Assembly: GCA_947503575.1 (NCBI GenBank)
Contig: CANNDZ010000001.1
Coordinates: 806,001 to 870,000 of the forward strand
DNA length: 64,000 nt
Direction: 5' to 3'
Source of the DNA: an uncultured Kordiimonas sp.
Lineage (GTDB): Bacteria; Pseudomonadota; Alphaproteobacteria; Sphingomonadales; Kordiimonadaceae
Made by a program: the position numbers and the translations under genes. The notes beneath the pieces are model-generated. The model made no database searches, had not been told where the DNA came from, and worked only from the letters and a program-made list of their open reading frames with translations. Positions 1-9,895 of this stretch are shown one piece after another; within the stretch, counting starts at the first letter, position 1, and every line of letters starts with the position of its first letter.

Positions 1-110
1 ATGAGGGGCGCAGCAATCATGACCAAGGCCAGTACCGGGGCGAGCGCCCCCCACGGCAGCCAGCCGCGATGTTCTGTATCCGTGAAGATATATTTGGACA
101 ATAAATCCAT
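1..110 (-). CDS. N-terminal fragment of a membrane protein, cut by the window edge
   Basis: Reading leftward from an ATG at 110 there is an open frame to the edge of the window. It encodes MDLLSKYIFTDTEHRGW followed by the start of a hydrophobic stretch (about residues 19-36) that would be a first transmembrane helix. A GAGGAAAC Shine-Dalgarno-like sequence lies just before the ATG. It is in the same direction as the LD-carboxypeptidase gene 86 nt upstream and may be co-transcribed with it. Only 36 codons are visible, so no family is assigned; CPBP-type intramembrane proteases are one possibility but this is a guess. Confidence 0.45.
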   Translation of the reverse strand, partial: MDLLSKYIFTDTEHRGWLPWGALAPVLALVMIAAPL

Positions 111-196
111 CAGTGTTTCCTCGCTGTTTGTCGCACTGTTAGCGACTTATTATTATCTACTTTATATGGGAACCTGTGGCGGTGATTAAAGAGCCG

Positions 197-1234
197 CTAA
201 CCGACCGAAGGTGCCAGCAATTGCAGTGTGCCTGCGCTTGCGTCCATGCGGGCGAGGGTGCCAACAGGCATAATGCTATTGTCTGAGATATGCCCAAACG
301 GGGCGCCGTAATAGGCAGGTACGTTTGCTTTTTTGCAATAATGGTCAAAAATGTCCATCAGGGCAAAAGCGCCGTAACCGTCGCCGTCGTTGCCAACCCG
401 TGTAAAGCCACCAAAGACAATGCCATTGAGCGCTTCCAGCGCGCCCGAAAGCTGCAAGGTGGATAGCATGCGATCAACCCGGTATATGGCCTCGCCAATG
501 TCTTCCAAAAACAGGATTTTGCCGCGCATGTCCGGCATGTAGGGGCTGCCCGCCAGGGCGGTTAGCACGGTCAGATTGCCGCCAACCAGAACGCCTTCTG
601 CGGTGCCAGGCACTATGGTTTGCACGCGCAGGTCATGCTGTGCCAGCGTGTCATAGTTTGGCACCGGGTTCTGAATAAGCGGTGCGGCACGGTCGAACAA
701 AATCTGTTTCGCAGCCGTAACAACAGCGGGACGCCAGCGGGAGGTGCCATTGGGTCCATGGAAGGTGGTTAGGCCGGTTTGGGCATAAAGTGCATTCAGC
801 AATGCTGTTATGTCGCTGTAGCCAATCACCACCTTTGGGTTGGCTTTTATGGCGTCAAAGTCCAGGTGGGGCAGGGTACGTGCCGCGCCCCAGCCGCCGG
901 TAAGCGCAAAGACCGCCTTGACGTTTGGGTCGGTGAAAGCGTCCATCAGGTCGGCGGCGCGCTCTTCGTCGGTGCCCGCCAGATAACCAAACCGTTCGCG
1001 TACATGCTTGCCCATTGTTGGCTTCAGGCCGAGCCCGGCCATGTTTTCGGCGGCGATATCAAAGCGCACGCGTTCAAACACAGCGCCAGCAGGGGCCACA
1101 AGGCGCACTTCATCACCGGGTTTTAGCGCCGGGGCCAGCGGTTGCGTGCCCTGCGCTTTTGAAACGCGGGCGACACCCAGGCTGGTCACGGCTGCCGCTG
1201 CGCTAAGGCTTGCTAAAAACGTGCGTCTTTTCAT
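197..1234 (-). CDS. LD-carboxypeptidase (peptidase S66, LdcA-like), Tat-exported
   Basis: A 345-residue protein of the S66 serine peptidase family, which trims the terminal D-alanine from muramoyl tetrapeptides during murein recycling. The start MKRRTFLASLSAAAA is a twin-arginine type signal with a likely cleavage after residues 26-27, so it should act in the periplasm, unlike the cytoplasmic E. coli LdcA. The expected catalytic triad is visible: Ser140 in GYSDITALL, Glu244 in FLEDIGEAIYRVDRML and His315 in GAPFGHISDN. The length fits the family plus a leader. The gene stands in front of a cut membrane protein in the same direction. The family is secure; the exact muropeptide substrate is not. 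Confidence 0.9.
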   Translation of the reverse strand: MKRRTFLASLSAAAAVTSLGVARVSKAQGTQPLAPALKPGDEVRLVAPAGAVFERVRFDIAAENMAGLGLKPTMGKHVRERFGYLAGTDEERAADLMDAFTDPNVKAVFALTGGWGAARTLPHLDFDAIKANPKVVIGYSDITALLNALYAQTGLTTFHGPNGTSRWRPAVVTAAKQILFDRAAPLIQNPVPNYDTLAQHDLRVQTIVPGTAEGVLVGGNLTVLTALAGSPYMPDMRGKILFLEDIGEAIYRVDRMLSTLQLSGALEALNGIVFGGFTRVGNDGDGYGAFALMDIFDHYCKKANVPAYYGAPFGHISDNSIMPVGTLARMDASAGTLQLLAPSVG

Positions 1235-1532
1235 CGTTTCTTATCCCTCCCAAATGATGCCTGGCGAGCTCGTGCACCATTGCGAGACTACCTGTCATCA
1301 ACATCATTCTTGCCTATCTGACTGTTCTTTGACCACTGCTTTATGTGCGTTTTCGCGTCCGATACCCTTCTTTGGTTTAGTGAAAGCCAGCGCAGATGCA
1401 ATTTTGGTGTAGTAGCTGTCGGAATGTACCCAAAAGTGACAAAAATCGTAATTTTTTGAGGAATTTTCGTCCTTTTTTTGCCGTTTAATCGCCCTATTTC
1501 GACAGTCAGATACATTTTTTGGGAGCCACTTC

Positions 1533-2168
1533 ATGATTAAAGTCCATCATCTGAACAACAGCCGGTCGCAGCGTATGCTCTGGTTCCTGGAAGAATTAGG
1601 CTGCGACTATGAGATTGTGCACTATACTCGTGACCTTGAAACCAGTCTGGCGCCGGACAGCCTGAAAGAGGTTCATCCGCTCGGCAAATCACCGGTGATT
1701 GAAGACGGCGATGTTAAAATTGCGGAGTCCGGTGCGGCCGTTGAATATCTTGCGCGCACCTATGGTCATGGCAAATTTTCGCTTGAGCCGGGCGATGCGG
1801 AGTATTGGAACTATGTTGAATGGTCGCATTATGCAGAAGGCTCGCTGATGCTGCCTTTGCTGTTACGGCTTTATACAACCCGTCTTGGTGACGCCGCCGA
1901 ACCCCTGGCCCCGCGGATCCAAAGCGAAATTGCCAATCATTTCACCTACACTGCCCAAGGCCTTGGTGATAAAGAGTTTTTTGCTGGTGGCAAGCTTACT
2001 GGCGCGGATGTTCAGATGTTGTTCCCTCTGGAGGCAATGCACGCATCCGGTGGTTTGGCTCATTGGCCGAACCTTGCCGCTTATGTTGACCGTATGCACG
2101 CTCGCCCCGCCTACCAGCGCGCATTGGAAAAAGGCGGTGACTATTCCATGGGGCCCAAAAAAGGCTGA
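1533..2168 (+). CDS. Glutathione S-transferase family protein
   Basis: A 211-residue cytosolic GST. The N-terminal thioredoxin-like domain (about 1-80) has LNNSRSQRMLWFLEELG, the cis-proline loop LGKSPVIEDG and the glutathione-binding AESGAAVEYLARTYG. The all-helical C-terminal domain follows, with a typical tail (WPNLAAYVDRMHARPAYQRAL). Such enzymes conjugate glutathione to electrophiles or reduce peroxides; the substrate cannot be told. A GGGAGCC sequence lies before the ATG. It converges on the paraoxonase-like gene, and an imperfect hairpin separates the two stop codons. Confidence 0.88.
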   Translation: MIKVHHLNNSRSQRMLWFLEELGCDYEIVHYTRDLETSLAPDSLKEVHPLGKSPVIEDGDVKIAESGAAVEYLARTYGHGKFSLEPGDAEYWNYVEWSHYAEGSLMLPLLLRLYTTRLGDAAEPLAPRIQSEIANHFTYTAQGLGDKEFFAGGKLTGADVQMLFPLEAMHASGGLAHWPNLAAYVDRMHARPAYQRALEKGGDYSMGPKKG

Positions 2169-2171
2169 CGT

Positions 2172-2199
2172 AACAGCCTGGGCCCTTTTCAGGCTTGTT
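2172..2199. terminator. Imperfect hairpin between convergent genes
   Basis: AACAGCCTG at 2172-2180 pairs with CAGGCTTGTT at 2190-2199 with one bulged T. It sits between the stops of the GST gene and the convergent paraoxonase-like gene. There is no T tract on either side, so termination is only suggested by position. Confidence 0.3.
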
Positions 2200-2201
2200 G
2201 G

Positions 2202-3284
2202 CTAAAGCGCGCAATCCAGAATGAAGGGTTCAAAGACCGACCCAATCAAAAACCGGTTACCCGCAGGGGCAGCAACGCTGGCCCCCGAAATGGGGTTGCC
2301 ATCGTTAAGATAAATCTCTCCCGCGATCATCTCGCCATTTTCAATTTGAATGCGGAATACCTGGGACGGCGACCGTTCACTCGCCTCTCCGGCATGCGCC
2401 AGAAAATCAAAGGTTTTCGGATGCGATGTAACCCATAGAGCGCCGCTTTCACCCACCTCAATATTGTCGAGGGCGGAATCGATCTCCAGTTCGCCTATAA
2501 ACGCCAAAGCACCGGTTTGTCGGTCTATCCTGTAGGAAGACAAACGTTTTCCTGTAGTTTCAGCAACAAACAAGGTTTGACCATCCTGACTGGTTTGCAC
2601 ACCGTTGGCATACACCATGCCCCCGATAACCTTTTGGGTGGTCATCCCATCCCCATACAAAACGCCCGCGCGCGCCAAACGGCCATACACTTCAAGGGTG
2701 CGACCAAGGGCGGTAGTGCTGCCCTGGTCAATCGAGGCATAGAAAGTATTTGGCCCAACCGCCGCAACATCATTTAGGCTTATTGGCTCATCCGGTTTTA
2801 CGGACCCGACATGCCTTAGGATCAGACCATATATTTCAAAGATATCAACCTGGCTGGACTGAGTTCTCGTATCCTCGCTGTCTGACGGCACAGGCGGATG
2901 GTTCACAACAAATAACCTGTCATATGCGCCGGAATTCTCTGGCGCTTTCCAAAGGCTGATGCCATGCGGGTGGAAGGAACCAGCATAATTGGTCAGCAGT
3001 TTGGCGGGCTCTTCAAATGATCCGGGCAGATAAATATATATGCCGCCATCATGGTCGCCGGTTGCAGCAAGCTTGCGGCGGTCCATTGCCGAGATATAGG
3101 CAATACCGGTGTCGGTATCGATTGTAATGTCTTCCGCCCCAACAACACCGTCGACGCGGGCACAGGTTCCGGCAAAATGGGGTTCGATTGTTTTGAAAGC
3201 ACCGCTGCTATGCAGAGTTTCGACGACAAGGCCAACAACCAGAATAGCCGCTATTCCACCACCAATAAGTAACTTTGATTTCAC
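2202..3284 (-). CDS. Paraoxonase/arylesterase-like lactonase (six-bladed beta-propeller)
   Basis: About 360 residues when started at the GTG at 3284, which follows a CGGAGAAAG ribosome site; an in-frame extension to 3338 lacks one. An N-terminal hydrophobic segment (KSKLLIGGGIAAILVVGLVV) suggests a membrane anchor or uncleaved signal, as in PON proteins. Conserved paraoxonase signatures appear in order: GAEDITID with GIAYISAMDRR, SFHPHGISLW, LFVVNHP, VDIFEI, SLNDVAAVG, VYANGVQTSQDG and LDNIEVGESGALWVTSHPK. These include the Asn, Asp and Glu positions that bind calcium in PON1. The family hydrolyses lactones and aryl esters. Substrate unknown; quorum-signal lactones are possible but only inferred. 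It stands alone. Confidence 0.8.
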   Translation of the reverse strand: MKSKLLIGGGIAAILVVGLVVETLHSSGAFKTIEPHFAGTCARVDGVVGAEDITIDTDTGIAYISAMDRRKLAATGDHDGGIYIYLPGSFEEPAKLLTNYAGSFHPHGISLWKAPENSGAYDRLFVVNHPPVPSDSEDTRTQSSQVDIFEIYGLILRHVGSVKPDEPISLNDVAAVGPNTFYASIDQGSTTALGRTLEVYGRLARAGVLYGDGMTTQKVIGGMVYANGVQTSQDGQTLFVAETTGKRLSSYRIDRQTGALAFIGELEIDSALDNIEVGESGALWVTSHPKTFDFLAHAGEASERSPSQVFRIQIENGEMIAGEIYLNDGNPISGASVAAPAGNRFLIGSVFEPFILDCAL

Positions 3285-3451
3285 GACTTTCTCCGTTTTA
3301 GCCTGGCAGAGCCTAACAAGCACAGAAGCAGCAGGCAATCCTGCCGTCGGTCTTAACCGGATACCAATTTTAGTCAGGTGTTAACCAATTGTTTGCATGC
3401 ATCGGCCAAAATACGGCTTTAGTTTGGATCACTAGTCCTCAAGGGGGTCAC

Positions 3452-4204
3452 GTGAGCGGCACTTTTAAATTTGCGTTTAGTATTGCGATAATGATGCTGG
3501 CATCCATGCCCGTACGTGCAACCGATGTTGTGATCTATACTGAAAACTACCCACCCTATAACTACCTTGATGAGGCAGGACAGGTTGTGGGCTTGGCAAC
3601 CGAAAAAGTCCAACAAGTTATGGATGCAACCGGGCTTCAATACGATATCCGTCTGGTTCCCTGGAAACGCGGCATTCATCATGTTGAAACCAGCGAAAAT
3701 GCCCTGGTTTACAGCATCACAAGAACGCCCGACCGGGAAACCCGTTTCCAGTGGTTGGTGCCACTTGCGGAAAGCAACTTCTTCTTGTTTGCCCGCCAGA
3801 ATGACGCCCGGCTTATAACGTGGGAAAAGGTCAGAAACGGCGACTATACGGGTGCCTGTGTATCAAATGATCTTGGCTGCGAGCTTTTCCGATGGGTTGG
3901 GATGCCAGAGGCAAACATTATTCGGGTTGCCAGCAATGAAACTGCAGATTTTCGGATGGTTTCTGCCGGGCGTGCGGACATGTACGTCAGCGATATTAAT
4001 GTCAACACACGGTTACGGCTTGCGGAAGGGTTTGATCCCGAACAAATAAAGCCCGTTTTGCGCCTTGAAGGCAAAAGTGGTTTTTATCTGGCATCAGGCA
4101 AAAAATTTGACCCGGCCAAGCGCGACCTGATCACCAACCAGTATCAACAGCTTATGGCTGCCGGGCAGTTTTCGCTGGTTGATACGCTACCCCCGAATGA
4201 ATGA
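3452..4204 (+). CDS. Periplasmic solute-binding protein, SBP_bac_3 type
   Basis: About 250 residues from a GTG at 3452 preceded by AAGGGGGTCAC; this start gives a clean signal peptide ending near PVRA|TDVVIY, whereas the longer frame from 3389 does not. The mature protein opens with VVIYTENYPPYNYLDEAGQVVGL, the hallmark of family 3 (amino-acid type) binding proteins, and ends in the typical helix. Many proteins of this form near sensor kinases are not ABC partners but orphan periplasmic proteins, and no permease or ATPase gene lies nearby. The ligand is unknown. Confidence 0.8.
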   Translation: MSGTFKFAFSIAIMMLASMPVRATDVVIYTENYPPYNYLDEAGQVVGLATEKVQQVMDATGLQYDIRLVPWKRGIHHVETSENALVYSITRTPDRETRFQWLVPLAESNFFLFARQNDARLITWEKVRNGDYTGACVSNDLGCELFRWVGMPEANIIRVASNETADFRMVSAGRADMYVSDINVNTRLRLAEGFDPEQIKPVLRLEGKSGFYLASGKKFDPAKRDLITNQYQQLMAAGQFSLVDTLPPNE

Positions 4205-4346
4205 AGCCGGGCGGTATAAAGGCGGCACAAAGGAAAGCGATATCACTTGAAGCCTTGATACAGACATCTGCGTGGTCTCACCAAGGGCTTATTGCCCCCA
4301 ATGTGTCTCTGTCAAAGGTTTTTGATGCTATCTAAACATACTAATT

Positions 4347-6743
4347 TCAGGCGTTTGTGTGCCACCGGTTCAATGTTTCAAGCAGTGTTATTGGTTTGAA
4401 CGGCTTGGTGACATGATCGTTCATGCCGGCGTCGACACACGCCTGTTGTGTATCGGCGTCCGCGCTGCCTGTCATGGCGATGATCGGTACATCTGCGCCG
4501 TTTGTTTGACGCCGTATTGCTTTGGTTGCTTCCAGGCCGTCTATGTCAGGCATATTCAGGTCCATCAGGATCATATTATATGATGATTTGCTAACCATCT
4601 CTATGGCGTCCTCACCACCGGAGACAATGTCAAAGTGCGCGTCGGTTTTCTCCAGTATGCTGGTCAGCAGCAACTGATTTATATGGTTGTCTTCCACGAC
4701 CAATATGCGGGCGTTAGCAATATTGTTTCTTGCATTTTCATATGCTGATGCCTTCGTGGGATCCAGTGAGGCAGCGACAGCCGCATCCCCCTCCATTTTT
4801 GCGGGCATATTAAGTTTTACATAAAAATAGAAACTGCTGCCTGCGCCGGGTTTGCTGTCGACCTTGATATGGCCGCCCATTAGTTCAACAAATTGTTTGC
4901 AAATCATCAAGCCAAGACCTGTCCCGCCATACTTGCGGGCAACCGACGTATCTGCTTGGGCGAACGGTTGAAACAAATGAGGCAGTTGGTCTTTATTGAT
5001 GCCGATACCCGTATCCGTCACGCTACAGCGCAAGATGACAATGTCGTCTCTCTCGGTTTCGGACGATACTGTTATTGAAACATTTCCCTGATCGGTGAAT
5101 TTTACCGCATTACTCGCCAAATTAATCAAAATCTGGCTCAATCGTGTCGGGTCGCCCGCCAGGGTTGGCGGTATCGATTGCTCGCCGTAAATCGCGAAAG
5201 AGAGGGACTTTTCCCTTGCCTTTGGCTCAATGATTGCCCGGACACTGTCGAAAACCTGCCCGGTATCGAAGGTAATTTTTTCGAGTGTGAATTTACCCGC
5301 CTCGATTTTCGAGAAATCCAGCGTGTCGTTTAACAGCGTCATCACCATGTCGCTGGACGATTGGATACCCCGAACATATTTTTGCTGGTCCTGGTCCAGC
5401 TTTGTTTGCGACGCCAGATCACTTAGCCCGATAATGGCATTCATGGGGTTACGAATTTCATGGCTCATGTGCGCCAGAAATTCGGATTTTGCCTGATTGG
5501 CCGCTTTGGCTGTTGCGCTCTCGAACTTTGCCTGATCTCGTTCTTTCATTATTTTGCTGATGCGGTCCGCAATACCAACAGCCAAAATAATTGTTTCCAT
5601 CGCAATACCAACAGACACAGAATATCCGACAATGTCCGAATGTGGCAGCACGCCAAATTCTCTGAGGTTGCGGAGCACGATGCCGACGATAGGCAGTGAC
5701 CAGCCGATTGCATAAAAAATTGCGGCGCGGCTGCGGTGCTTGGCCGCTTTTACCAAGGCAGCCAGGGCGTAGAGGAGACCAATGACGGCCACTATATGGA
5801 TGACTAGCTCAAGAGTTTCGGTATAGGGGCCGCGCGTATTCACGAAGATAATCGCGACGATTAGAACCAGCGCACTCACGCTGCGCGCTGTGATGAGCCA
5901 GCCCCGCGTCAGAATACCTTTTTCAAGAAAACTGCAAAGGAACATCAAGCTGGCAGCTCCATTAAGCCCCAGGGCAAGAATAGTGATGTTCATTTGCGTG
6001 CCGTAGGCAATTGCCCCGGGCAACAAGTAGGATAGAAAGCCATAGGCGGTCACGTTGTAAATGAGCGCCGAAAGGACCACAAAAATATATTGATATAGAA
6101 AATCAAACCGCAGAACGATCGCCAGGGCGATATTGTAAAACAACATCGCCACCAAAATGCCGGTGATGAAAATTGTCAGAAAGCGACCATTGGTTTCGCG
6201 ACCCTGCCAGTCTTCTGCTTTCGCAAAGCTCATTTGGTGAAACAGTTTCACCGAGGACGGGTTTTGCAGCCCAACCAATACGGCTTGAACGGGTGCGTCG
6301 CGCGCGGGTGCTGGAAACGCGATGAAATTGCCTGCCGACCAGTAGGCATCAAATTCATAGGGCCCGATGTCATAATCCACCAAAAACCCGTCGGTATAGT
6401 GAATTTGGACGATCATGCGTTCGGCCCAATGGCGTAAAATAGTCAGCACATAGTCTGTTTTTGCGGTCGGTTCTACTTTCGCCACATCCAGGGATAACCA
6501 AACCACATCGTCCGATCGCTGGGCGGGCGTGTCACAATCGGCTTCAATCGCTTGATCCAGCATAGAGGGATAGCTGTCCCTGATACCCGTGGTAAAATGG
6601 CATGCTGTTGGCAAAAGGTTGAGTGCCGGAGTACTGGCAGCATAGGCGCCATGGGTTGTGATCACGCTAAAGACCAACAGGCCCATTACCGCCAAACCCT
6701 GTTCAAGACGACGCTGGATAGTCTTTCTAATAGACTGAACCAT
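4347..6743 (-). CDS. Hybrid histidine kinase with 7TMR-DISM sensor and receiver domain
   Basis: About 798 residues from ATG 6743; a longer frame begins with TTG at 6818 but adds no domain. Order of parts: signal/first helix ([20 protein letters not shown]), periplasmic 7TMR-DISMED2-like beta domain (about 40-175), seven membrane helices (about 190-395), coiled linker, HisKA with His428 in [18 protein letters not shown], HATPase_c with N box ([13 protein letters not shown]), DTGIGI and GGTGLGLMI, then a receiver with VVEDNHINQ and the phospho-acceptor Asp in [12 protein letters not shown]. The H box has HEIRNP instead of the usual HE[IL]RTP, a known minor variant. The architecture suggests detection of a small periplasmic ligand, perhaps a carbohydrate. 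No response regulator or Hpt gene is adjacent. Confidence 0.9.
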   Translation of the reverse strand: MVQSIRKTIQRRLEQGLAVMGLLVFSVITTHGAYAASTPALNLLPTACHFTTGIRDSYPSMLDQAIEADCDTPAQRSDDVVWLSLDVAKVEPTAKTDYVLTILRHWAERMIVQIHYTDGFLVDYDIGPYEFDAYWSAGNFIAFPAPARDAPVQAVLVGLQNPSSVKLFHQMSFAKAEDWQGRETNGRFLTIFITGILVAMLFYNIALAIVLRFDFLYQYIFVVLSALIYNVTAYGFLSYLLPGAIAYGTQMNITILALGLNGAASLMFLCSFLEKGILTRGWLITARSVSALVLIVAIIFVNTRGPYTETLELVIHIVAVIGLLYALAALVKAAKHRSRAAIFYAIGWSLPIVGIVLRNLREFGVLPHSDIVGYSVSVGIAMETIILAVGIADRISKIMKERDQAKFESATAKAANQAKSEFLAHMSHEIRNPMNAIIGLSDLASQTKLDQDQQKYVRGIQSSSDMVMTLLNDTLDFSKIEAGKFTLEKITFDTGQVFDSVRAIIEPKAREKSLSFAIYGEQSIPPTLAGDPTRLSQILINLASNAVKFTDQGNVSITVSSETERDDIVILRCSVTDTGIGINKDQLPHLFQPFAQADTSVARKYGGTGLGLMICKQFVELMGGHIKVDSKPGAGSSFYFYVKLNMPAKMEGDAAVAASLDPTKASAYENARNNIANARILVVEDNHINQLLLTSILEKTDAHFDIVSGGEDAIEMVSKSSYNMILMDLNMPDIDGLEATKAIRRQTNGADVPIIAMTGSADADTQQACVDAGMNDHVTKPFKPITLLETLNRWHTNA

Positions 6744-6846
6744 GCTTACCACGCTTGCCTGCCCCACAGCCCCAAAACCATGCAGGGGTAAAGTAGGTAA
6801 GCTGGCCCCATCTGGCAAATTGTTTCGGCCAAATACTTAGCCTCGT

Positions 6847-8193
6847 TTACCAGTCCCACTCGTCATCTGGTTCGTGAAGAACGGTTGCAAACAGGTCATA
6901 CGCGTTACTGTCGTCAATATGTGCCATCACCATGTCGCCAGGGGACAGGCCATCAGCGCCTTTAAGATGCACCTGACCGTCTATTTCAGGGGCGTCCGCA
7001 TACGTGCGGCCAACAGCGCCGCCATCATCGTCAACATCGTCGATTAATACCGCCATTTCGAGCCCGACCCGCGCCCGCAACTTAGCGGCCGAAATTTCCT
7101 GAGACACCGCCATAAAGCGTTCCCAGCGGTCCTGTTTTACGTCTTCTGGCACAGGGTTAGGCAGATCGTTTGCAGCGGCACCTTCTACGGCTTCATATTT
7201 AAAGCAGCCAACGCGATCCAGTTGTGCTTCACCCAGCCAGTCCAGCAGATACTGGAAATCTTCTTCCGTTTCACCGGGAAAGCCGACAATAAAGGTGGAG
7301 CGGATCACAATTTCCGGGCAGATGGCACGCCACTTTTTAAGGCGCTCCAGCACCTTGGCATCATTGGCTGGGCGGCGCATGGCGCGCAGAACATTGGGGC
7401 TGGCATGCTGGAACGGTATGTCCAGATAGGGCAGAATGCGGCCTTCTGCCATCAGCGGAATAACATTGTCCACATGCGGGTATGGGTACACATAATGAAG
7501 GCGCACCCAGACGTCCAGATCACCGAGCGCGTTGGCCAAGTCTGTCATATGGGCGCGAATGTCCGTATCTTTCCAGCGTTCGGTCTGATGCTTCAGGTCA
7601 AGGCCGTAGGCGCTTGTGTCCTGGCTGATGATCATCAGTTCCTGCGTGCCGGCTTCCACCAGTTTTTCGGCTTCGCGCAGGACGGCGCGGATCGGTCGTG
7701 ATGCGAGATCGCCGCGCAGGCTTGGGATGATGCAAAACTTACAGCGGTGGTTGCAGCCTTCGGAAATTTTAAGATAGGCAAAATGCCGCGGCGTAAGCTT
7801 CAGGCCCGCTGGCGGCACCAGATGCACATAGGGTTCATGCGGTTGCGGGGCGGCCTTGTGAACCTCACTGACAACCTGCTCATATTGCTGCGGCCCGGTT
7901 ACGGCCAGTACGTCAGGGGCCACTTCGCGCACCGCGCCTTCGTCCACACCCAGGCATCCCGTTACGATCACTTTGCCGTTTTCGTTCATCGCTTCTTTGA
8001 TCGCGCCCAAGCTTTCTTCCTTGGCGCTATCGATAAAGCCACATGTGTTGACAATGACGACATCGCTGCCTTCATATTCAGCGGCGATTTCGTAGCCTTC
8101 TGACCGTAGTTTGGTGAGGATGCGTTCACTGTCCACCAGCGCCTTGGGGCAACCAAGAGAGACAAAACCTACTTTTGATGCATGTGTGTTCAT
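6847..8193 (-). CDS. rimO: Ribosomal protein uS12 methylthiotransferase RimO
   Basis: A 448-residue radical-SAM methylthiotransferase that adds a methylthio group to the conserved aspartate of ribosomal protein S12. The N-terminal UPF0004 domain carries cluster cysteines 15, 51 and 80; the radical-SAM triad is Cys147, Cys151 and Cys154 in [19 protein letters not shown]-terminal TRAM domain follows (about 375-440). [18 protein letters not shown] and [10 protein letters not shown] distinguish RimO from MiaB and MtaB. It is transcribed on its own. A second methylthiotransferase, mtaB, lies 3 kb away. Confidence 0.95.
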   Translation of the reverse strand: MNTHASKVGFVSLGCPKALVDSERILTKLRSEGYEIAAEYEGSDVVIVNTCGFIDSAKEESLGAIKEAMNENGKVIVTGCLGVDEGAVREVAPDVLAVTGPQQYEQVVSEVHKAAPQPHEPYVHLVPPAGLKLTPRHFAYLKISEGCNHRCKFCIIPSLRGDLASRPIRAVLREAEKLVEAGTQELMIISQDTSAYGLDLKHQTERWKDTDIRAHMTDLANALGDLDVWVRLHYVYPYPHVDNVIPLMAEGRILPYLDIPFQHASPNVLRAMRRPANDAKVLERLKKWRAICPEIVIRSTFIVGFPGETEEDFQYLLDWLGEAQLDRVGCFKYEAVEGAAANDLPNPVPEDVKQDRWERFMAVSQEISAAKLRARVGLEMAVLIDDVDDDGGAVGRTYADAPEIDGQVHLKGADGLSPGDMVMAHIDDSNAYDLFATVLHEPDDEWDW

Positions 8194-8281
8194 GGCGCGG
8201 TGTATAATTCACCCTGCGCATTTTTGAAAGCCTTGTCTTGCTCGCAAGTCCTGCGCTCGAGGCTGATTTCGGGCCTTGCGC

Positions 8282-8866
8282 CTAAGGGTTAAGATTGTGC
8301 TTTTCTGTAATCGCACGCAGGGTGGCTTGGTTTTTCAATACTTCACCATACACCCAGCGATAGTTGGGTTTTGTGCGCAATACCCGCTCGGCTTCCTTAT
8401 CACCCACCAGTCGGGCCATAATGTCGAACTCCTGAACACCCACAAGCAGATGTACATAGGTGCTGTGGTCGTCCTGTGCGCCGCCGTTCCGGCCCCTGGG
8501 CACCGTGGGATACAGTGTTTTAAGGTCCTTGAGCGCGGCTTGCATGTTGGGCTCCAATATCATGCCGAACCAGTGCATTTGCTCGTGCAGGAAGATCGAC
8601 AACGCACTGTTGTCGTCATCCAGATACACGGCGTTGATCGTCAGGATCGGGTGGCTGTGCGGGGCATCATATTCGTCAATCATTACCGAGTAGGTAACAA
8701 CAAACGAGCTGACATCATGGGTGTCCAGCAACCGCCGCAGTTGGTCAGCCGCTGCTTGTTCGCGCGGGCTGTTGTTTTTTAGGCGAATGTCAAAATCGGA
8801 AGACGACGCCATTGCCGCCGAGGGTATCAGGAAGCAGAAAAACAGGACAAGGCTGATAAGGCGCAT
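8282..8866 (-). CDS. Secreted protein of unknown function with an HExxH motif
   Basis: A 194-residue protein from ATG 8866, chosen because a GGAG ribosome site precedes it and it opens with a signal peptide (MRLISLVLFFCFLIPSAAMA, cleavage likely after residue 20). The mature part contains HEQMHWFG with His94, Glu95 and His98, the zinc-binding pattern of metallopeptidases. His134, His139 and Glu146 could supply a third ligand. Hydrophobic residues before the motif (NSALSIFLHEQMH) fit an active-site helix. I do not recognise the family. It could be a small periplasmic metallopeptidase or a chance motif. It lies downstream of no obvious operon partner. Confidence 0.65.
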   Translation of the reverse strand: MRLISLVLFFCFLIPSAAMASSSDFDIRLKNNSPREQAAADQLRRLLDTHDVSSFVVTYSVMIDEYDAPHSHPILTINAVYLDDDNSALSIFLHEQMHWFGMILEPNMQAALKDLKTLYPTVPRGRNGGAQDDHSTYVHLLVGVQEFDIMARLVGDKEAERVLRTKPNYRWVYGEVLKNQATLRAITEKHNLNP

Positions 8867-9019
8867 CGGGTGACTCCAGTTGACAAGCTGACAACAATAA
8901 TGCGTTGGCGGATCACCCGCCAATCACTTGCGTGTTAGAAAGGGTAGAAAAAGCACCTTTGGACAGGAAAACCCAGCTCACAAGCCTTAAGCATAGGTTG
9001 CAAGACGAAGGAAAAATCA

Positions 9020-9895
9020 ATGGTCGACCGAACAGAACCCAGTCATGACAGCAGGATTGAACGCGCCGTTGCGTTCATTGAAAACAACCTGGATCGGCCA
9101 ATGGATGTTGATCAATTGGCGGCCGTGGCGGCAATGTCCCGACACCATTTTCAGAGGTGTTTCAAGAGACATGTTGGTGCTTCGGTTAGCCACTATGTTC
9201 AGGGCAAACGGTTTAAAAGGGCCTGTTATCAGCTGGCCTTTCATCGAGATAAACCTATCACCGACGTCGCTTTCGATGCGCAATATGCAACGCCAGAGGC
9301 TTTTTCAAAGGCGTTTACCAAATCTTTCAGCGTTTCGCCCAGGCAATTTCGACTAAAACCCAATTTTTCCTTTTGGTCTGAAAAAGAAACCAACAGTTAT
9401 CAAAGGGAGCAAACTATGGACGTGGATATTGTCAATTTCGAAGCGACAGAGTTGGCTGTGCTGGAGCATCAGGGGCCATTGAGCCGGGTGAATGAAACAC
9501 TTCAGAAATTTGTGGCATGGCGCAAGAATTTTGGCCCTTCGCCAAGCGTTAGTCGCACATTCAATATATACTATGACGACCCGGAACTTGTGGCGACCAA
9601 AAGCTATCGTATGGATGTGGGGGCCGAGCTGCTTTCGACGCTGAAACCCAATGACACGGGCATTGTGAGGAAGACCATTCCGAACCTGATGTGCGCCAAG
9701 TTACGGCACCACGGGTCCTGGAATAGTCTTGGCGCTTCCATGAGACAGCTTTACGCTAATTGGCTACCTGGAAGCCAATATTCAGCTGGTCCGTTTCCTA
9801 TGTTTGTTCACCGGGTAAACTTGTTCCCAAACGTATTGGAAAGTGAATTGGTAACGGACATCTACCTGCCCGTCGTCAAAAAAACTGTTGGTTAA
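9020..9895 (+). CDS. AraC-family regulator with GyrI-like effector domain
   Basis: A 291-residue protein. Two helix-turn-helix units of the AraC type fill residues 10-115 (MDVDQLAAVAAMSRHHFQRCFKRHVG and ITDVAFDAQYATPEAFSKAFTKSF, ending SPRQFR). A GyrI-like/SOUL-fold effector domain follows (about 135-290), with VDIVNFEATELAVLEHQGP and a C-terminal VTDIYLPV strand. Related regulators (Rob, SoxS-like, BmrR-like) bind small hydrophobic compounds. The N-terminal DNA-binding, C-terminal ligand-binding order matches Rob. The target genes are unknown. Its stop overlaps the convergent ftsY stop by 4 nt. Confidence 0.88.
   Translation: MVDRTEPSHDSRIERAVAFIENNLDRPMDVDQLAAVAAMSRHHFQRCFKRHVGASVSHYVQGKRFKRACYQLAFHRDKPITDVAFDAQYATPEAFSKAFTKSFSVSPRQFRLKPNFSFWSEKETNSYQREQTMDVDIVNFEATELAVLEHQGPLSRVNETLQKFVAWRKNFGPSPSVSRTFNIYYDDPELVATKSYRMDVGAELLSTLKPNDTGIVRKTIPNLMCAKLRHHGSWNSLGASMRQLYANWLPGSQYSAGPFPMFVHRVNLFPNVLESELVTDIYLPVVKKTVG

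Noticed and set aside
1-189. 62-codon plus-strand frame at the window start
   Set aside because: It is antisense to the better-supported minus-strand start at 110 (ribosome site plus hydrophobic N terminus) and has no family features.
1288-1515. 75- and 76-codon minus frames upstream of the GST gene
   Set aside because: AT-rich low-complexity translation in an intergenic region, no ribosome site or recognisable feature.
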